Shown: positions 24,918-34,089 of the stretch, one piece after another
How the letters are laid out: every line of letters begins with the position of its first letter
Position numbering within the stretch: the first letter of the stretch is position 1
From: Rhizobium sp. PDO1-076
Lineage (GTDB): Bacteria; Pseudomonadota; Alphaproteobacteria; Rhizobiales; Rhizobiaceae
Reading direction: 5' to 3'
Length of the DNA: 36,176 bases
Assembly (NCBI RefSeq): GCF_000247475.1
Contig: NZ_AHZC01000332.1
Span: 1 to 36,176, forward strand
Notes under the pieces: model-generated
What the model was told of the DNA's origin: nothing
The model's database searches: none
What the model saw: only the letters and a program-made list of their open reading frames with translations
Translations under genes and position numbers: made by a program

Positions 24918-26612
24918 ATGAATCTGTTAAATCAATTACTTCAGGTGCTGAAGAACTTCGGGTCGTTAGGCCAGACGAAGCTTTTGGCCATGGGCGGTGT
25001 AGCCCTTGTTTCATTCGCAATCATCATTGCTGGTGCTCTTTACGTCAACAAACCGGCCTTCGAGACGCTTTATGTAGGCCTGGAACCGGTCGATTTGAAC
25101 CAGGTCAGCATTGCGCTTGCCGAATCAGGTCTGAATTTTGAAGTCGGGACCGACGGTGCGAGCATTCGTGTTCCCGTCGGCATGACCAGCAAGGCCCGTC
25201 TTCTGCTCGCCGAGCGCGGCCTTCCCAACAGCGCCAATGCCGGCTACGAGCTTTTCGACAATGTCGGCTCCCTCGGCCTGACCTCCTTCATGCAGGAAGT
25301 GACGCGTGTCCGCGCGCTGGAGGGTGAAGTCGCACGCACCATCCAGCAGATCAGCGGCATCGCAGCTGCCCGTGTGCACATCGTCATGCCCGACGTCGGC
25401 AATTTCCGCCGCGGCGAACAGAAGCCGACGGCATCCGTGATGATCAGAGCGGCCTCCGATGCAGGCCGCAAGTCCGCCGCCTCCATCCGCCATCTTGTCG
25501 CATCCTCGGTCCCGGGTCTGGACGTCGAGGACGTCACGATTCTGGATTCGACCGGCCAGCTTCTCGCATCCGGCGACGAAACAGGCGGCGCCGCAACGCG
25601 CTCGCTCGGTGTCGTGCAGTCGGTACAGCAGGAAATCGAATCGAACATCGACAAGGCGCTCGCACCGTTCCTCGGCATGGACAACTTCCGTTCCAGCGTC
25701 ACCGCCCAGCTGAACACCGATAGCCAGCAGATCCAGGAAACCATCTACGATCCTGAATCGCGGGTTGAGCGTTCTGTCCGTGTGACCAAGGAAGCGCAGA
25801 AATCCCTGCAGCGCCAGTCGGATACGGCAGCGACCGTCGAGCAGAACATTCCCCAGGCAGCCCCGGAAAGCGGCGGCGCCGGCCCGGAATCGTCTGACGA
25901 GCAGGACAAGAAAGAAGAACAGACCAACTACGAAATCAACAGCAAGACCGTTGCGACTGTCCGCAACAGCTACACGCTCGAGAAAATCTCGGTAGCCGTC
26001 GTCGTCAACAAGGGCCGTATTGCCAAGATGGTCGGCGAGCCGGTCGATCAGGCCAAGATCGATGCCTATCTCGCAGAAATGCAGAAGATCGTGTCTTCGG
26101 CCTCCGGCCTTGATGCTGCCCGCGGCGACGTCGTCACCCTGACGGCGATGGATTTCCTCGAGAACCAGCTGCTTGAAGAATCCGCAAGCGGCCCGGGCAT
26201 CATGGAAATCCTCAGCCGCAATGTCGGCGGGATCATCAACTCGCTCGCATTCGTCGCCGTCGCCTTCCTGATCGTCTGGATGGGGATCCGTCCGATGGTC
26301 CGCAGCGCCGGCGGTGGTGCTGGTGCCGCCGCACTGACCGGCGACATCGGCGAGCAGGCGGCAGGGCTGGAACTTCCGGATTTCTCCCCGGCGCTCGGCG
26401 GCGGTGCAGGAAGCTCGCTCATGGACGGCTTCGGCTCCGACTTCGGATTCGACAGCACCGACGACCTGCTCACCCTCGACGACGACGCAGGTGGTGGCTT
26501 CAACCGCCGCGTCAAGGAAGGTCCCGAGCGGCGCCTGTCCCGCATGGTGGAACTCTCCGAGGAGCGCGCCGCCAAGATCCTCCGCAAATGGGCTGTGGAA
26601 AACGCGGCCTGA
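24918..26612 (+). CDS. fliF: Flagellar MS-ring protein FliF
   Basis: A 564-residue protein that forms the MS ring in the inner membrane. The first helix (LLAMGGVALVSFAIIIAGALYV) spans about residues 22-44, followed by the ring-building motifs (YVGLEPVDLNQVSIALAESG, ALEGEVARTIQQISGIAAARVHIVMP) and an acidic, disordered mid-part (AAPESGGAGPESSDEQDKKEE). The second helix (IINSLAFVAVAFLIVWMGI) lies at about 438-456, and the C-terminal FliG-binding tail ends in LSEERAAKILRKWAVENAA. I chose the ATG at 24918 (MNLLNQLLQVLKNFG) because it gives the normal length. An upstream ATG at 24810 would add 36 residues across the hairpins. A clear terminator follows. Confidence 0.95.
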   Translation: MNLLNQLLQVLKNFGSLGQTKLLAMGGVALVSFAIIIAGALYVNKPAFETLYVGLEPVDLNQVSIALAESGLNFEVGTDGASIRVPVGMTSKARLLLAERGLPNSANAGYELFDNVGSLGLTSFMQEVTRVRALEGEVARTIQQISGIAAARVHIVMPDVGNFRRGEQKPTASVMIRAASDAGRKSAASIRHLVASSVPGLDVEDVTILDSTGQLLASGDETGGAATRSLGVVQSVQQEIESNIDKALAPFLGMDNFRSSVTAQLNTDSQQIQETIYDPESRVERSVRVTKEAQKSLQRQSDTAATVEQNIPQAAPESGGAGPESSDEQDKKEEQTNYEINSKTVATVRNSYTLEKISVAVVVNKGRIAKMVGEPVDQAKIDAYLAEMQKIVSSASGLDAARGDVVTLTAMDFLENQLLEESASGPGIMEILSRNVGGIINSLAFVAVAFLIVWMGIRPMVRSAGGGAGAAALTGDIGEQAAGLELPDFSPALGGGAGSSLMDGFGSDFGFDSTDDLLTLDDDAGGGFNRRVKEGPERRLSRMVELSEERAAKILRKWAVENAA

Positions 26613-26628
26613 GGAAAATCGATTTACA

Positions 26629-26663
26629 AACGCAAACCGCGCCCACCGGCGCGGTTTTTGCGT
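26629..26663 (+). terminator. Rho-independent terminator after fliF
   Basis: CCGCGCC (26637-26643) and GGCGCGG (26648-26654) form the core stem with a CACC loop. AAA/TTT and ACGC/GCGT on the outside extend it, and a run of five T (26655-26659) follows the core. It separates the che-fliF genes from visN. Confidence 0.85.
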
Positions 26664-26888
26664 TATGGTGGTCGCGCGGCAGTATTACAGCGCGATCTCC
26701 CCAATGGGCTTTCGCTTTAATTGGGGATCTACCGTGACTGGTTGTGATCTTTGACTATTTATATTTTAAAATGAACATGATTCGTTAGGCCCGTGAGATG
26801 AGGGCAAGCGTTGAGTCGGGTTCAGCCGATGAAATGCGCCTGGCTATCTTCTCGCTGGGATGTCACGTCCTCGAAGGGGCAGCGCTAC

Positions 26889-27635
26889 ATGGATGCCGAG
26901 CTTACAACGGAGGGATCAGGAAGCATAGTGCGCTCACCCGCACGTGCCGAGCCTCTGCAGGGCTCGTCTTCCAGGGAGATCCTGATCCATAAATTGGCGG
27001 CGCCGGGACAATCCGGTGATCTCGCCCACTGCTTGCGCATGTTGACCGAGTATCTGGGTGCGTCGAATTATCTTCTGGCGCGCTACGATCTTGTTCAGGA
27101 AGACGGCCTCGATTTCGTCGTGGCGTCCGACTGGCCATTCGATCTCGTCCGTCGTCTGGACAGCGAACTGGCCACGACCTATTCGCAGTCGACCGAACTT
27201 GAGAAATGCATGTCGGTGCTGCAACCGAAGTACAATCTCCTGCCCGATGACGTGCATGTGCTGGACGGGATCAGTCGCCAGTATTGCTCGATCACCTTGA
27301 ACGTCGGGCGCACGCGCCTGGCCCTGATGCTGCTGTTTCCGCAGGATCACGTCCTTGCGGCCGACCGTCTGCGCGAAGTGGGTCTGCTGATCGGCTATGT
27401 TGTCGGCCTTTCGGTCAGCAAAGGCCAGAAAAGCGACCGCGATTTCGAGCTGACAGAACGTGAGCTGGAATGCCTGTTCTGGATTGCCGAGGGCAAGACC
27501 AGCGACGAGATCGCCACGATCCTGGGGATCTCGCGCAACACGATCAACAACTACATTACCAGCGTCATGCGCAAGACGGCAACAAAGACGCGTTCTGAAG
27601 CGATCGCCTATGCGGTCAGAAACAATCTCGTCTGA
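26889..27635 (+). CDS. visN: VisN, LuxR-type flagellar master regulator subunit
   Basis: A 248-residue transcription factor that works as a heterodimer with VisR at the top of the rhizobial flagellar and chemotaxis cascade, acting through rem. Residues about 35-175 form an autoinducer-binding-like domain (LRMLTEYLGASNYLLARYDLVQEDGLDFVVASDWPFD). The C-terminal GerE/LuxR helix-turn-helix is clear: LTERELECLFWIAEGKTSDEIATILGISRNTINNYI. I chose the ATG at 26889 (MDAELTTEG), after AAGGGG, because it gives the known size; an upstream ATG at 26811 adds 26 unlikely residues. visR follows after 9 bp. Confidence 0.93.
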   Translation: MDAELTTEGSGSIVRSPARAEPLQGSSSREILIHKLAAPGQSGDLAHCLRMLTEYLGASNYLLARYDLVQEDGLDFVVASDWPFDLVRRLDSELATTYSQSTELEKCMSVLQPKYNLLPDDVHVLDGISRQYCSITLNVGRTRLALMLLFPQDHVLAADRLREVGLLIGYVVGLSVSKGQKSDRDFELTERELECLFWIAEGKTSDEIATILGISRNTINNYITSVMRKTATKTRSEAIAYAVRNNLV

Positions 27636-27644
27636 GGGGGCGGC

Positions 27645-28394
27645 ATGGGGCATCAAAACAGACCTGGCGGTTCTACTCTTGAAGACGCGACCTGGTCCAG
27701 CCAGCGCCCTGTCACGTCCCGCACCGATATCTTTCCGAAGCTTGTCTCGCTCCAGCGTTCTTTGAACGCCCGCGGGTTTGCCGCGTTCCGCGTCGCCGGC
27801 GCCAGCCTGCCGCACAAGCGCCGCCTGGATGCGGAATACGAGAACTGGAGCTCCGGCCTCAGCAGTGGCCGTGACGCCTTTGTCGCGGCCTATGGCGACA
27901 CGCTGCTCGGCCATATCGAGGCCTCGACGCTGCCGCTCATGTGGTGTGCCGACGACGAATCGAGCTTCATCGAGGCTTCGGATTTCACCCCTTTCACCAC
28001 CCAGGTCGATGCCCGCCTGCTGCCGTATTCCGGCATCGCGTTTCCGGTCCGTCTGGGTGCCGTGGGCAATGGCTACATTGTCTTTCCGACAGCCGGTGGC
28101 GCGGATCTGCCGGGCGAACTGGTGTTGTCCGTACACAGCCGCTGTTATCAGGTGATGACCGATATCCTGTCGCTCGATGAGCGCAAGGCGATGACGTCGG
28201 AAACCCTGAGCGAGCGTGAGATCGCTTGCCTTCAGCTGGCCGGCGATGGCCGCATCAGCGAAGAAATCGCCGAGCGGCTGGGCCTCTCGGTCCATACCGT
28301 TAACGCCTATCTCGGTTCGGCAACGATCAAGCTCGATTCGGTCAACCGGATCCAGGCGATCGCCAAGGCGATCCGCCTTGGCTACATTACCTGA
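27645..28394 (+). CDS. visR: VisR, LuxR-type flagellar master regulator subunit
   Basis: A 249-residue partner of VisN. An N-terminal ligand-binding-like domain is followed by the helix-turn-helix LSEREIACLQLAGDGRISEEIAERLGLSVHTVNAYLGSATIKLDSVNRIQAIAKAI. A GGGGCGG ribosome binding site precedes the ATG. It is co-transcribed with visN and converges with the reverse-strand gene ending at 28410; only 15 bp separate the two stops, so the terminators must overlap the coding ends. Confidence 0.93.
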   Translation: MGHQNRPGGSTLEDATWSSQRPVTSRTDIFPKLVSLQRSLNARGFAAFRVAGASLPHKRRLDAEYENWSSGLSSGRDAFVAAYGDTLLGHIEASTLPLMWCADDESSFIEASDFTPFTTQVDARLLPYSGIAFPVRLGAVGNGYIVFPTAGGADLPGELVLSVHSRCYQVMTDILSLDERKAMTSETLSEREIACLQLAGDGRISEEIAERLGLSVHTVNAYLGSATIKLDSVNRIQAIAKAIRLGYIT

Positions 28395-28409
28395 TCACCT
28401 CCCGCAGGT

Positions 28410-28850
28410 TCAGCCGTATAACGGAGAGGCCTGTGTCTTGACGAAGCGGGCTTCGCGCAACCGCTGTTCAAGCATACGGGTATTGGCGTCTGGGTCGCCG
28501 GCCGTTTCATGAAACGCGATATGGTTGATCTCGAGCCCCGCGGTCTCGTTGGTCAGGGTGAGCTGCGCATAGATCGTGATATCGCGCGGCTTGATCTCGA
28601 GGTCGAGCACGATCTCCGGCGGACCGCCCCATTCGAGCCGATACTCCCCCCCCGAGCCGAAATTGACGGTGCCCGGATGAAAATAGAGTTCCGCGGCCGA
28701 AGAAATGAGATCTGCAATATTCCCGTAAAGTTCAAAGCGTAAAAGTGAAATGAGATCGGCTGCGTCGAGCAGGCGCATCTCGCTTGCGACGGGGCTGATG
28801 GCTTCTGCCACAATACGTTCACGCTGGGTGGTGTAAGAGCACTTTTTCAT
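28410..28850 (-). CDS. Hypothetical protein in the flhB operon
   Basis: A 146-residue soluble protein (MKKCSYTTQRERIVAEAISPVASEMRLLDAADLISLLRFELYGNIADLISSAAELYFHPGTVNFG...). The second half reads as beta strands (EYRLEWGGPPEIVLDLEIKPRDITIYAQLTL) followed by a helix. No family is recognised. It starts 5 bp after the flhB stop, so it is the last gene of the motA-fliM-fliN-fliG-flhB block. The corresponding place in S. meliloti also carries an unnamed gene between visR and flhB. A role in flagellar assembly is suggested by position only. Confidence 0.75.
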   Translation of the reverse strand: MKKCSYTTQRERIVAEAISPVASEMRLLDAADLISLLRFELYGNIADLISSAAELYFHPGTVNFGSGGEYRLEWGGPPEIVLDLEIKPRDITIYAQLTLTNETAGLEINHIAFHETAGDPDANTRMLEQRLREARFVKTQASPLYG

Positions 28851-28855
28851 AGTGG

Positions 28856-29938
28856 CTAGCGGATCCGTCTCTTGGGGGCCTTCGACGCGTAGACTCGGTG
28901 CACGAGTTCGGCGACGGCCTTGTAAAATAACGACGGGATCACGCTATCCACTGAGACTTGCGCAAACATGGAGCGGGCGAGGGGCGGATCTTCAAATATG
29001 GGAATATTGTGCTCACCGGCGATTTCGCGGATCTTCAGCGCAACAAGGTCCTGGCCCTTGGCAACTACAATAGGCGCTTCGTTCTCCTCACGTACATAGC
29101 GTAGCGCCACGGCAAAGTGGGTCGGGTTGGTGATCACCAGCGTGGCGCGCGGCACGTTGGCAATCATGCGCCGGCGGGCACGGTCACGGGCGATCGAACG
29201 CTGCCGCGCCTTGACCACCGGGTCGCCCTGGGACTGCTTGTGCTCGTCCTTGATTTCCTGCTTGCTCATGCGCAGTTGTTCGTACCAGTGGTACCGCGTC
29301 CAGAACACGTCGACCGCCGCCAGCAGCGCCGTGGCCAGCAGGATGATGATCAGCATCTTTTTGATGATGACAGAAAACTTGATGAAGATGGTTTGCGGAT
29401 CGGAGAACATCGAATCGATCATCGCGTAGTAGTCGTGCCGCAACGCGAAGACCATGATCACCGAGACGATCACGATCTTGAACAGGGATTTGCCGAACTC
29501 GACCATGCCCGGGCCGCTGAAGATGCGGGTCCAGCCCTTGGCGAGCGAGATGCGATTGGCCTGAGGGGTGATTCTGTCCAGTACGAAGCTCGGAAGGTGC
29601 TGGACGATGCTGGAGCCGGCGCCCAGCACCATGAACAGGATGAAGGCCGGTGCCAAAAGCGCGCCGATTTCCCAGCCGAGATAGGTGAACAGCGAGACCA
29701 CGTCGGTCGCGGTTCCGATCTTCCATTGATCGGGACGCTCGAACAGGTCCTTCAGCGTTTCACCAAGCCGGCCGATCCCGCCGGGCAGGAAGAAGACCAG
29801 ATAGAAATAGAAGCCCAGCGTGGAGGCAAACAGCGCGAGTTCGCGCGATATCGGGACATTGCCCTTCTCGTGCGCATCGCGCACCTTTTTCTCGGTAGGG
29901 TCTTCGGTTTTGCTGTCTTTATCTTCATCGTCAGACAT
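28856..29938 (-). CDS. flhB: Flagellar export switch protein FlhB
   Basis: A 360-residue inner-membrane component of the flagellar type III export apparatus, which switches substrate class. The acidic N-terminus ([29 protein letters not shown]) is typical. Four hydrophobic helices lie at about residues 37-53, 90-112, 151-167 and 190-212, and the cytoplasmic domain has the autocleavage site NPTH (Asn271-Pro272) followed by [22 protein letters not shown]. The gene lies 175 bp after fliG, with a strong hairpin in between. Confidence 0.96.
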   Translation of the reverse strand: MSDDEDKDSKTEDPTEKKVRDAHEKGNVPISRELALFASTLGFYFYLVFFLPGGIGRLGETLKDLFERPDQWKIGTATDVVSLFTYLGWEIGALLAPAFILFMVLGAGSSIVQHLPSFVLDRITPQANRISLAKGWTRIFSGPGMVEFGKSLFKIVIVSVIMVFALRHDYYAMIDSMFSDPQTIFIKFSVIIKKMLIIILLATALLAAVDVFWTRYHWYEQLRMSKQEIKDEHKQSQGDPVVKARQRSIARDRARRRMIANVPRATLVITNPTHFAVALRYVREENEAPIVVAKGQDLVALKIREIAGEHNIPIFEDPPLARSMFAQVSVDSVIPSLFYKAVAELVHRVYASKAPKRRIR

Positions 29939-30048
29939 GACCGTCGCAGCCCTTCAGACCCGTGGAGGCATCCACTGCCCGTGTGATGAAGTCGGTGCCG
30001 TCGAGGCGCGCCGGCCGGCCACGATCATCGCGCCCGGCTGAAACGTAA

Positions 30049-30081
30049 CCGCCCGCCGATTGCTGTTCAATCGGCGGGCGG
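30049..30081 (-). terminator. Strong hairpin between fliG and flhB, possible partial terminator
   Basis: CCGCCCGCCGATTG (30049-30062) and CAATCGGCGGGCGG (30068-30081) form a perfect 14-bp stem with a 5-nt loop. Read in the direction of transcription, it is followed by TTACGTTT, a weak T tract. It may be a partial terminator or an RNA-processing site that lowers flhB relative to the motor genes. Confidence 0.45.
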
Positions 30082-30113
30082 CAATTTGTCGGGTTTTCAA
30101 CAGAGGCGCAGGC

Positions 30114-31151
30114 TTAGGCCGCCTGATTCTCGCCTTCCGTCTCCTTGAGCTGGATCTGTCCGGTATTGGCGAGGCGAATCGCTTCTTGCGCCACGGCGCG
30201 GCGGGCGATGGCGATCTCTCGGGGATTGATCCCCGTGGTGCCGGACTGCAGATCCGATTCGATCATGCGGCGCGAACGCGGGCTGATCGATGCCAGGACA
30301 CATTCCTTGATCTCGGCGCTGGCGCCGCGAAGCGCCATCGTGAGGATATCGGCGGAAATGTCGTTGAGCAGCAGGACGCGGCTGCGCTGCGGCATGGCGA
30401 GCAGATCCTCGAACAGGAAGATCTTCGGGCGAACCTTGTTGACCGATTCCTTGCTGATCGATTCCAGCGAGGTGAGCAAGGTATCGACTTCGTTCTTTTC
30501 CAGTTCGTTCATCAGTTCGGCAACCTTCGCCGAACCCGTCGAATTGCGGTCTGCGTCGATCTCGGCGATCAGGTCGTGGACCCGGTTCTCGATGATCTGC
30601 GCCGCTTTCGGGCTGACATTCTTCAGGTTGACGGTACGGTTCATGATGTCGGCGCGACGGCTGTCCGGCAGTTTCAGGAGTACCTTGGCACCGAAGGAGG
30701 AGGGCAGCATCGACAGGATGTAGGCGACCGTCTGCGGGTGTTCACGCATCAGGAACTTGGCGATGAAATCGGGCTCCGCATCCTGCAGGCGATCCCAGAT
30801 CGAAGCTTCAAAGGCCTGGAAGGCGGTGCGGCGGCCGAGAAGACCGTCGACTTCTTCGGGGGTCAGGCCTTCCTCGAGAATGCTCTCGATGGCCTTGGCA
30901 TTGTCCATGAGGCCCGCACCCTCGGTGAACAGGTCCTCGAATTCGTTGACCAGTTCCAGCAGTTCATCCGGTGGAATGGTGCGCAGCGTCTGAGCCGATG
31001 CGATGATCGTCTGCAGTTCCGCCTGGGTAAAGTACTTGAGCAGCTTGCCTGCAACACCCTTGCCCATGGCCAGCAGCACGGCGGCTGCCTTGTCGGCCTG
31101 GGAAAGCGGTTTACCGGTTAAGGAGCCGCCAAAATCATCAAAGTCCATCAT
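30114..31151 (-). CDS. fliG: Flagellar motor switch protein FliG
   Basis: A 345-residue C-ring protein that links FliF to FliM and transmits torque from the stator. The N-terminal domain contains LSQADKAAAVLLAMGKGVAGKLLKYF; the middle domain has HPQTVAYILSMLPSSFGAKVLLKLP, with the EHPQT motif at about 180. The C-terminal domain has LFEDLLAMPQRSRVLLLNDISADILTMALRGASAEIKECVLASISPRSRRMIESDL, with the charged torque helix. The start follows fliN by 28 bp. Confidence 0.96.
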   Translation of the reverse strand: MMDFDDFGGSLTGKPLSQADKAAAVLLAMGKGVAGKLLKYFTQAELQTIIASAQTLRTIPPDELLELVNEFEDLFTEGAGLMDNAKAIESILEEGLTPEEVDGLLGRRTAFQAFEASIWDRLQDAEPDFIAKFLMREHPQTVAYILSMLPSSFGAKVLLKLPDSRRADIMNRTVNLKNVSPKAAQIIENRVHDLIAEIDADRNSTGSAKVAELMNELEKNEVDTLLTSLESISKESVNKVRPKIFLFEDLLAMPQRSRVLLLNDISADILTMALRGASAEIKECVLASISPRSRRMIESDLQSGTTGINPREIAIARRAVAQEAIRLANTGQIQLKETEGENQAA

Positions 31152-31179
31152 GGTCTTGTCCTCTCTGGCCCATCATGGG

Positions 31180-31800
31180 TCAGGATGTCTTGGTCGCCAT
31201 CACTTCGATCAGCTTTACACCGAAGCGGGTGTCGTCGTTTTCGAGAACGGTGATCTCGCCGCGCGCGATGCGCCGACCGTTCACCATGATCTCGACAGGC
31301 TCGCCGATCTTTTTGTCCAGCGCGATGATGGCGCCTTCCTCGAGGTTCATGAGCCCTGAAACCTGCATGCGGCTGGAGCCGAGCACGATCTGGACATCGA
31401 TCGGGATATCCATGATCAGATCGATATTGGCGCTCAGGCCGCTGCCCGGTTCCTGGCTGCCGCTGCTGGGAGCGCTGTCGAAGGACGAATCGCCACCGAA
31501 GCTGTCGCCACCAAAGCTCGACCCGCCGAACGCGTCATCGGTGCCGAACGCATCTGCGCCGCCCAGGTCGCTGGTCGTGGACGAGCCGCCGAAATCGGAT
31601 TCGAAAGCGGCCAATGGATCGCTGGAGCCACCGAAATCGTTCAGGTCTACGCCGAAATCGGAGCCGATGTCGGGGAGCGTGCCGTCGGCATCTGCTTTCA
31701 GGACGCCGCGCAGGTCATCGACTGCCATGTCGAAATCCGCATCGGAACCCGGCATCGCCAGAGCGTCTTCTTCCGTCTTGGGGGTCTTTTTCGTAGCCAT
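31180..31800 (-). CDS. fliN: Flagellar motor switch protein FliN with Gly/Phe-rich N-terminal extension
   Basis: A 206-residue C-ring protein. The SpoA domain at about 125-200 is clear ([76 protein letters not shown]). The first 120 residues are an acidic extension with repeated [10 protein letters not shown] units (about residues 54-108), longer than the roughly 137-residue enteric FliN. Such extensions occur in rhizobial FliN, but this one is strongly repetitive and probably disordered. It is 63 bp from fliM. Confidence 0.93.
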   Translation of the reverse strand: MATKKTPKTEEDALAMPGSDADFDMAVDDLRGVLKADADGTLPDIGSDFGVDLNDFGGSSDPLAAFESDFGGSSTTSDLGGADAFGTDDAFGGSSFGGDSFGGDSSFDSAPSSGSQEPGSGLSANIDLIMDIPIDVQIVLGSSRMQVSGLMNLEEGAIIALDKKIGEPVEIMVNGRRIARGEITVLENDDTRFGVKLIEVMATKTS

Positions 31801-31863
31801 GGATTCATTATTCCTGTTGAAACTTGCCTCAAGCTGCCGTGGGGGGACCCCGGCCGAAAATGC

Positions 31864-32817
31864 TTAGCTCATCAAATGTCTTAGAATTTCATCTTCGCTG
31901 CTCACATTGTCTTTGACGCGGACGGTATAGCGGTCGCCGGCACGACCGAATTCGCAGCGATACATTTCTTTTCCATTGGCGCTGACGTCGACCATGACGT
32001 CACCCTTGTCCTGGAACGGAATGACATCGCCGGCGACAAGCCGCGAAATGGTGTTGAGTGTCAGTGTTTCCAGGCGGATCTTGGCTTCCAGCGTGACCTG
32101 CGAGCGGCGAACCTGCTCGGCGATCTGGTCCTGCCATTCCTTGCGCGTCCGCGACGACTGGTTCTTCGACTTCGGCACGGTGACGACCGTCTTCAGCAGC
32201 GCCTTCTGCGGAACCACAAGGTAGAATTCCGAATCGACCGTACCGAGCGTGACGCCCATCTTGATCGTCACCGCATATTCGTCGATGTGATCGTCTTCCG
32301 GCTTCGGCCGATCCTCGGCATTATGCGCCTTTTCGATCAGCGGTTCGAAGCCTCCGGGGGCATTGACGCCCGAGCGCAGCACGTTGCCGATCTTGTCGAA
32401 GACCATGGTCGAGAGATCGAGCTCGATCTGCGACAGTGGCCTCTCGATCGGCTCCTGGATCGTTTCGGGAATTGCACCGAGCAGGTTTTCCATCAGCGTG
32501 ATGATGAAGCTGTTGCCGCAGGCCATGACGAAATTCGGCGACCAGTTGCGCAGCTGCGTGTCGACCAGAGCGACATTGTCACCCAGATCGGCGATCAGGT
32601 CGTTCATCAGGCCGCTTTCGAGGCCGTTGAAGTGAACGTCGATCTTCAGCCCTGTTTCGCTGTGGAATACGTCGGGCAGGAACTCGATATACAGATGGCC
32701 GAAATCGGCGCAGAGCCGCTGCAGCGACTTCGCATCGCCGAGCCCACCGGTCAGCCGCGCCAGCAGCGCCCGATCCATGACTGGCAGAGATGTATCTCGT
32801 GGTTTTGGTTCGCTCAT
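31864..32817 (-). CDS. fliM: Flagellar motor switch protein FliM
   Basis: A 317-residue C-ring protein. The usual N-terminal CheY-binding motif (LSQxEIDALL in enterics) is not evident; the start reads MSEPKPRDTSLPVMDRALLARLTGG. The central domain (FNGLESGLMNDLIADLGDNVALVDTQLRNWSPNF, ACGNSFIITLMENLLG) and the C-terminal SpoA-like part (EAKIRLETLTLNTISRLVAGDVIPFQD) are recognisable. I chose the ATG at 32817, just after the motA stop, because AAGG is well spaced; a GTG at 32823 that overlaps motA would add two residues. Confidence 0.9.
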   Translation of the reverse strand: MSEPKPRDTSLPVMDRALLARLTGGLGDAKSLQRLCADFGHLYIEFLPDVFHSETGLKIDVHFNGLESGLMNDLIADLGDNVALVDTQLRNWSPNFVMACGNSFIITLMENLLGAIPETIQEPIERPLSQIELDLSTMVFDKIGNVLRSGVNAPGGFEPLIEKAHNAEDRPKPEDDHIDEYAVTIKMGVTLGTVDSEFYLVVPQKALLKTVVTVPKSKNQSSRTRKEWQDQIAEQVRRSQVTLEAKIRLETLTLNTISRLVAGDVIPFQDKGDVMVDVSANGKEMYRCEFGRAGDRYTVRVKDNVSSEDEILRHLMS

Positions 32818-32819
32818 GG

Positions 32820-33698
32820 TCACGCCGCCTTGCTTTCACCGCCGCCGCCGGGGTTCATCATTTCCTGCTCGACCGCGTCGATCGACGGACGCTCGTAGGA
32901 CGAGATTGTCTTGCGGCCATATTCGAGTGCCACCTGCGGAACCGAGCCGTTCATGTAGGCAAGCAGGGTCTGCTTGACGATGATGTACAGGCGGTGCTGC
33001 TTGGTGCGAACCATCTTGATCTGCGAGATGATCGGGTTGCACAGGCAATAGGACAGGAAGATGCCGAGCATGGTGCCGACAAGTGCGGCGCCGATCAGGC
33101 CGCCGAGAACTTCCGGCGATTCGTTGATCTTGCTCATCGCCTTGATAACCCCGAGAACCGCGGCAACGATACCGATGGCAGGGAAGCTGTCGCCCATGGC
33201 CGTGATCGCGTGATAGGGCTTCATCTTGTCGTAGAGGATGGTGTTGATTTCTTCGTCCATCAGCGCCTCGATCTCATGGCTACGGGCGTTGCCGATGATG
33301 ATCAGGCGGACATAGTCGCAGATGAAGGAAGTGAGTTCCTTGTTCTTCAGCAGGTTGGGCGCTGCCGTGAAGATGCTGGATTCCTCGGGATTGTCGATAT
33401 GGGCTTCGATCTCGTTGCGCGACTTGGTGCGCAGGTCGCGCATCAGCGAATAGAGCACGCCCAGCACGTCGAGATAGGCACGCTCCTTCGGCACGGCATG
33501 CTTGAACGCCTCGCCGATCGCCTTGCCTGAATCCTTCACCACTTTCATGGGATTGGCCATGATGAAGCCGCCGACGCCGGCGCCACCGATGATCATCAAT
33601 TCGAACGGCTGCACCAGAACGTCCAGGTGACCACCCATGGCCATGAACCCGCCGAGCACGCAGCCAATCGTAATTACAAATCCGATGATGATATTCAT
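32820..33698 (-). CDS. motA: Flagellar motor stator protein MotA
   Basis: A 292-residue inner-membrane stator subunit that conducts protons together with MotB. Four helices are visible: about residues 2-20, 33-48, and the pair [16 protein letters not shown] / [22 protein letters not shown], with the Pro residues important for torque. The charged cytoplasmic loop lies between helices 2 and 3 ([37 protein letters not shown]). It is the first gene of the reverse-strand block; motB is not in the window. A hairpin lies 9 bp upstream of the start, in the leader. Confidence 0.96.
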   Translation of the reverse strand: MNIIIGFVITIGCVLGGFMAMGGHLDVLVQPFELMIIGGAGVGGFIMANPMKVVKDSGKAIGEAFKHAVPKERAYLDVLGVLYSLMRDLRTKSRNEIEAHIDNPEESSIFTAAPNLLKNKELTSFICDYVRLIIIGNARSHEIEALMDEEINTILYDKMKPYHAITAMGDSFPAIGIVAAVLGVIKAMSKINESPEVLGGLIGAALVGTMLGIFLSYCLCNPIISQIKMVRTKQHRLYIIVKQTLLAYMNGSVPQVALEYGRKTISSYERPSIDAVEQEMMNPGGGGESKAA

Positions 33699-33707
33699 TT
33701 TGCCCGC

Positions 33708-33729
33708 ACCTGAACGTTATTTTTCAGGT
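33708..33729 (-). promoter_or_regulatory. Inverted repeat in the motA leader
   Basis: ACCTGAA (33708-33714) and TTCAGGT (33723-33729) form a 7-bp dyad with an 8-bp spacer, ending 9 bp upstream of the motA start codon. It could be a regulator site (for example for Rem) or an mRNA hairpin that affects translation; the sequence alone does not decide. Confidence 0.35.
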
Positions 33730-33777
33730 TCAGCGATACGGCCCGTGCCTTGCGTGAGGCTGAATCAAAACCGGCAT

Positions 33778-34071
33778 TGCATGCCTTGCGCAACCATTTT
33801 TACAGGGGCCGAGCGCCAGACAGCTTCGCGCAAGCCATTTGCCGCAAGAAGAGCGCTGACGGACGCAAGCATCCCGTGGTCCGCGCAGTCGAGATTGTCC
33901 TTGTATATGACCAGCCAGCCTCTCCGTCGACAGCGGCACAATGCGCCCGATCGATCAGGCAAGTCCCTGGCGGTGAACGACAATCCTGGCCGCGCCCGGA
34001 GTTTGCCTACCCCTTTTCGTGTCCGGTTCGACCCGTGTCAGGTTGGACCCATGGCGTTCTTTCATCTCTGA
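33778..34071 (+). CDS. Possible small protein between motA and flgF
   Basis: A frame of 97 residues with some protein-like stretches (FAARRALTDASIPWSAQSRLSLYMTSQPLRRQ, SLAVNDNPGRARSLPTPFRVRF). The NDNPGRAR-type motif is seen in other small rhizobial proteins. No good ribosome binding site precedes the ATG, and two other frames are open over the same DNA, so this is uncertain. Rhizobial genomes often have an unnamed gene in the motA-flgF interval. The stop is 18 bp before flgF. Confidence 0.33.
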   Translation, partial: CMPCATIFTGAERQTASRKPFAARRALTDASIPWSAQSRLSLYMTSQPLRRQRHNAPDRSGKSLAVNDNPGRARSLPTPFRVRFDPCQVGPMAFFHL

Positions 34072-34089
34072 TGCTCGGAGGCAAATGAC

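Noticed and set aside
26934-28295. 453-residue reverse frame opposite visN/visR
   Set aside because: Both forward genes have clear LuxR helix-turn-helix domains; the reverse frame has no motif or start signal.
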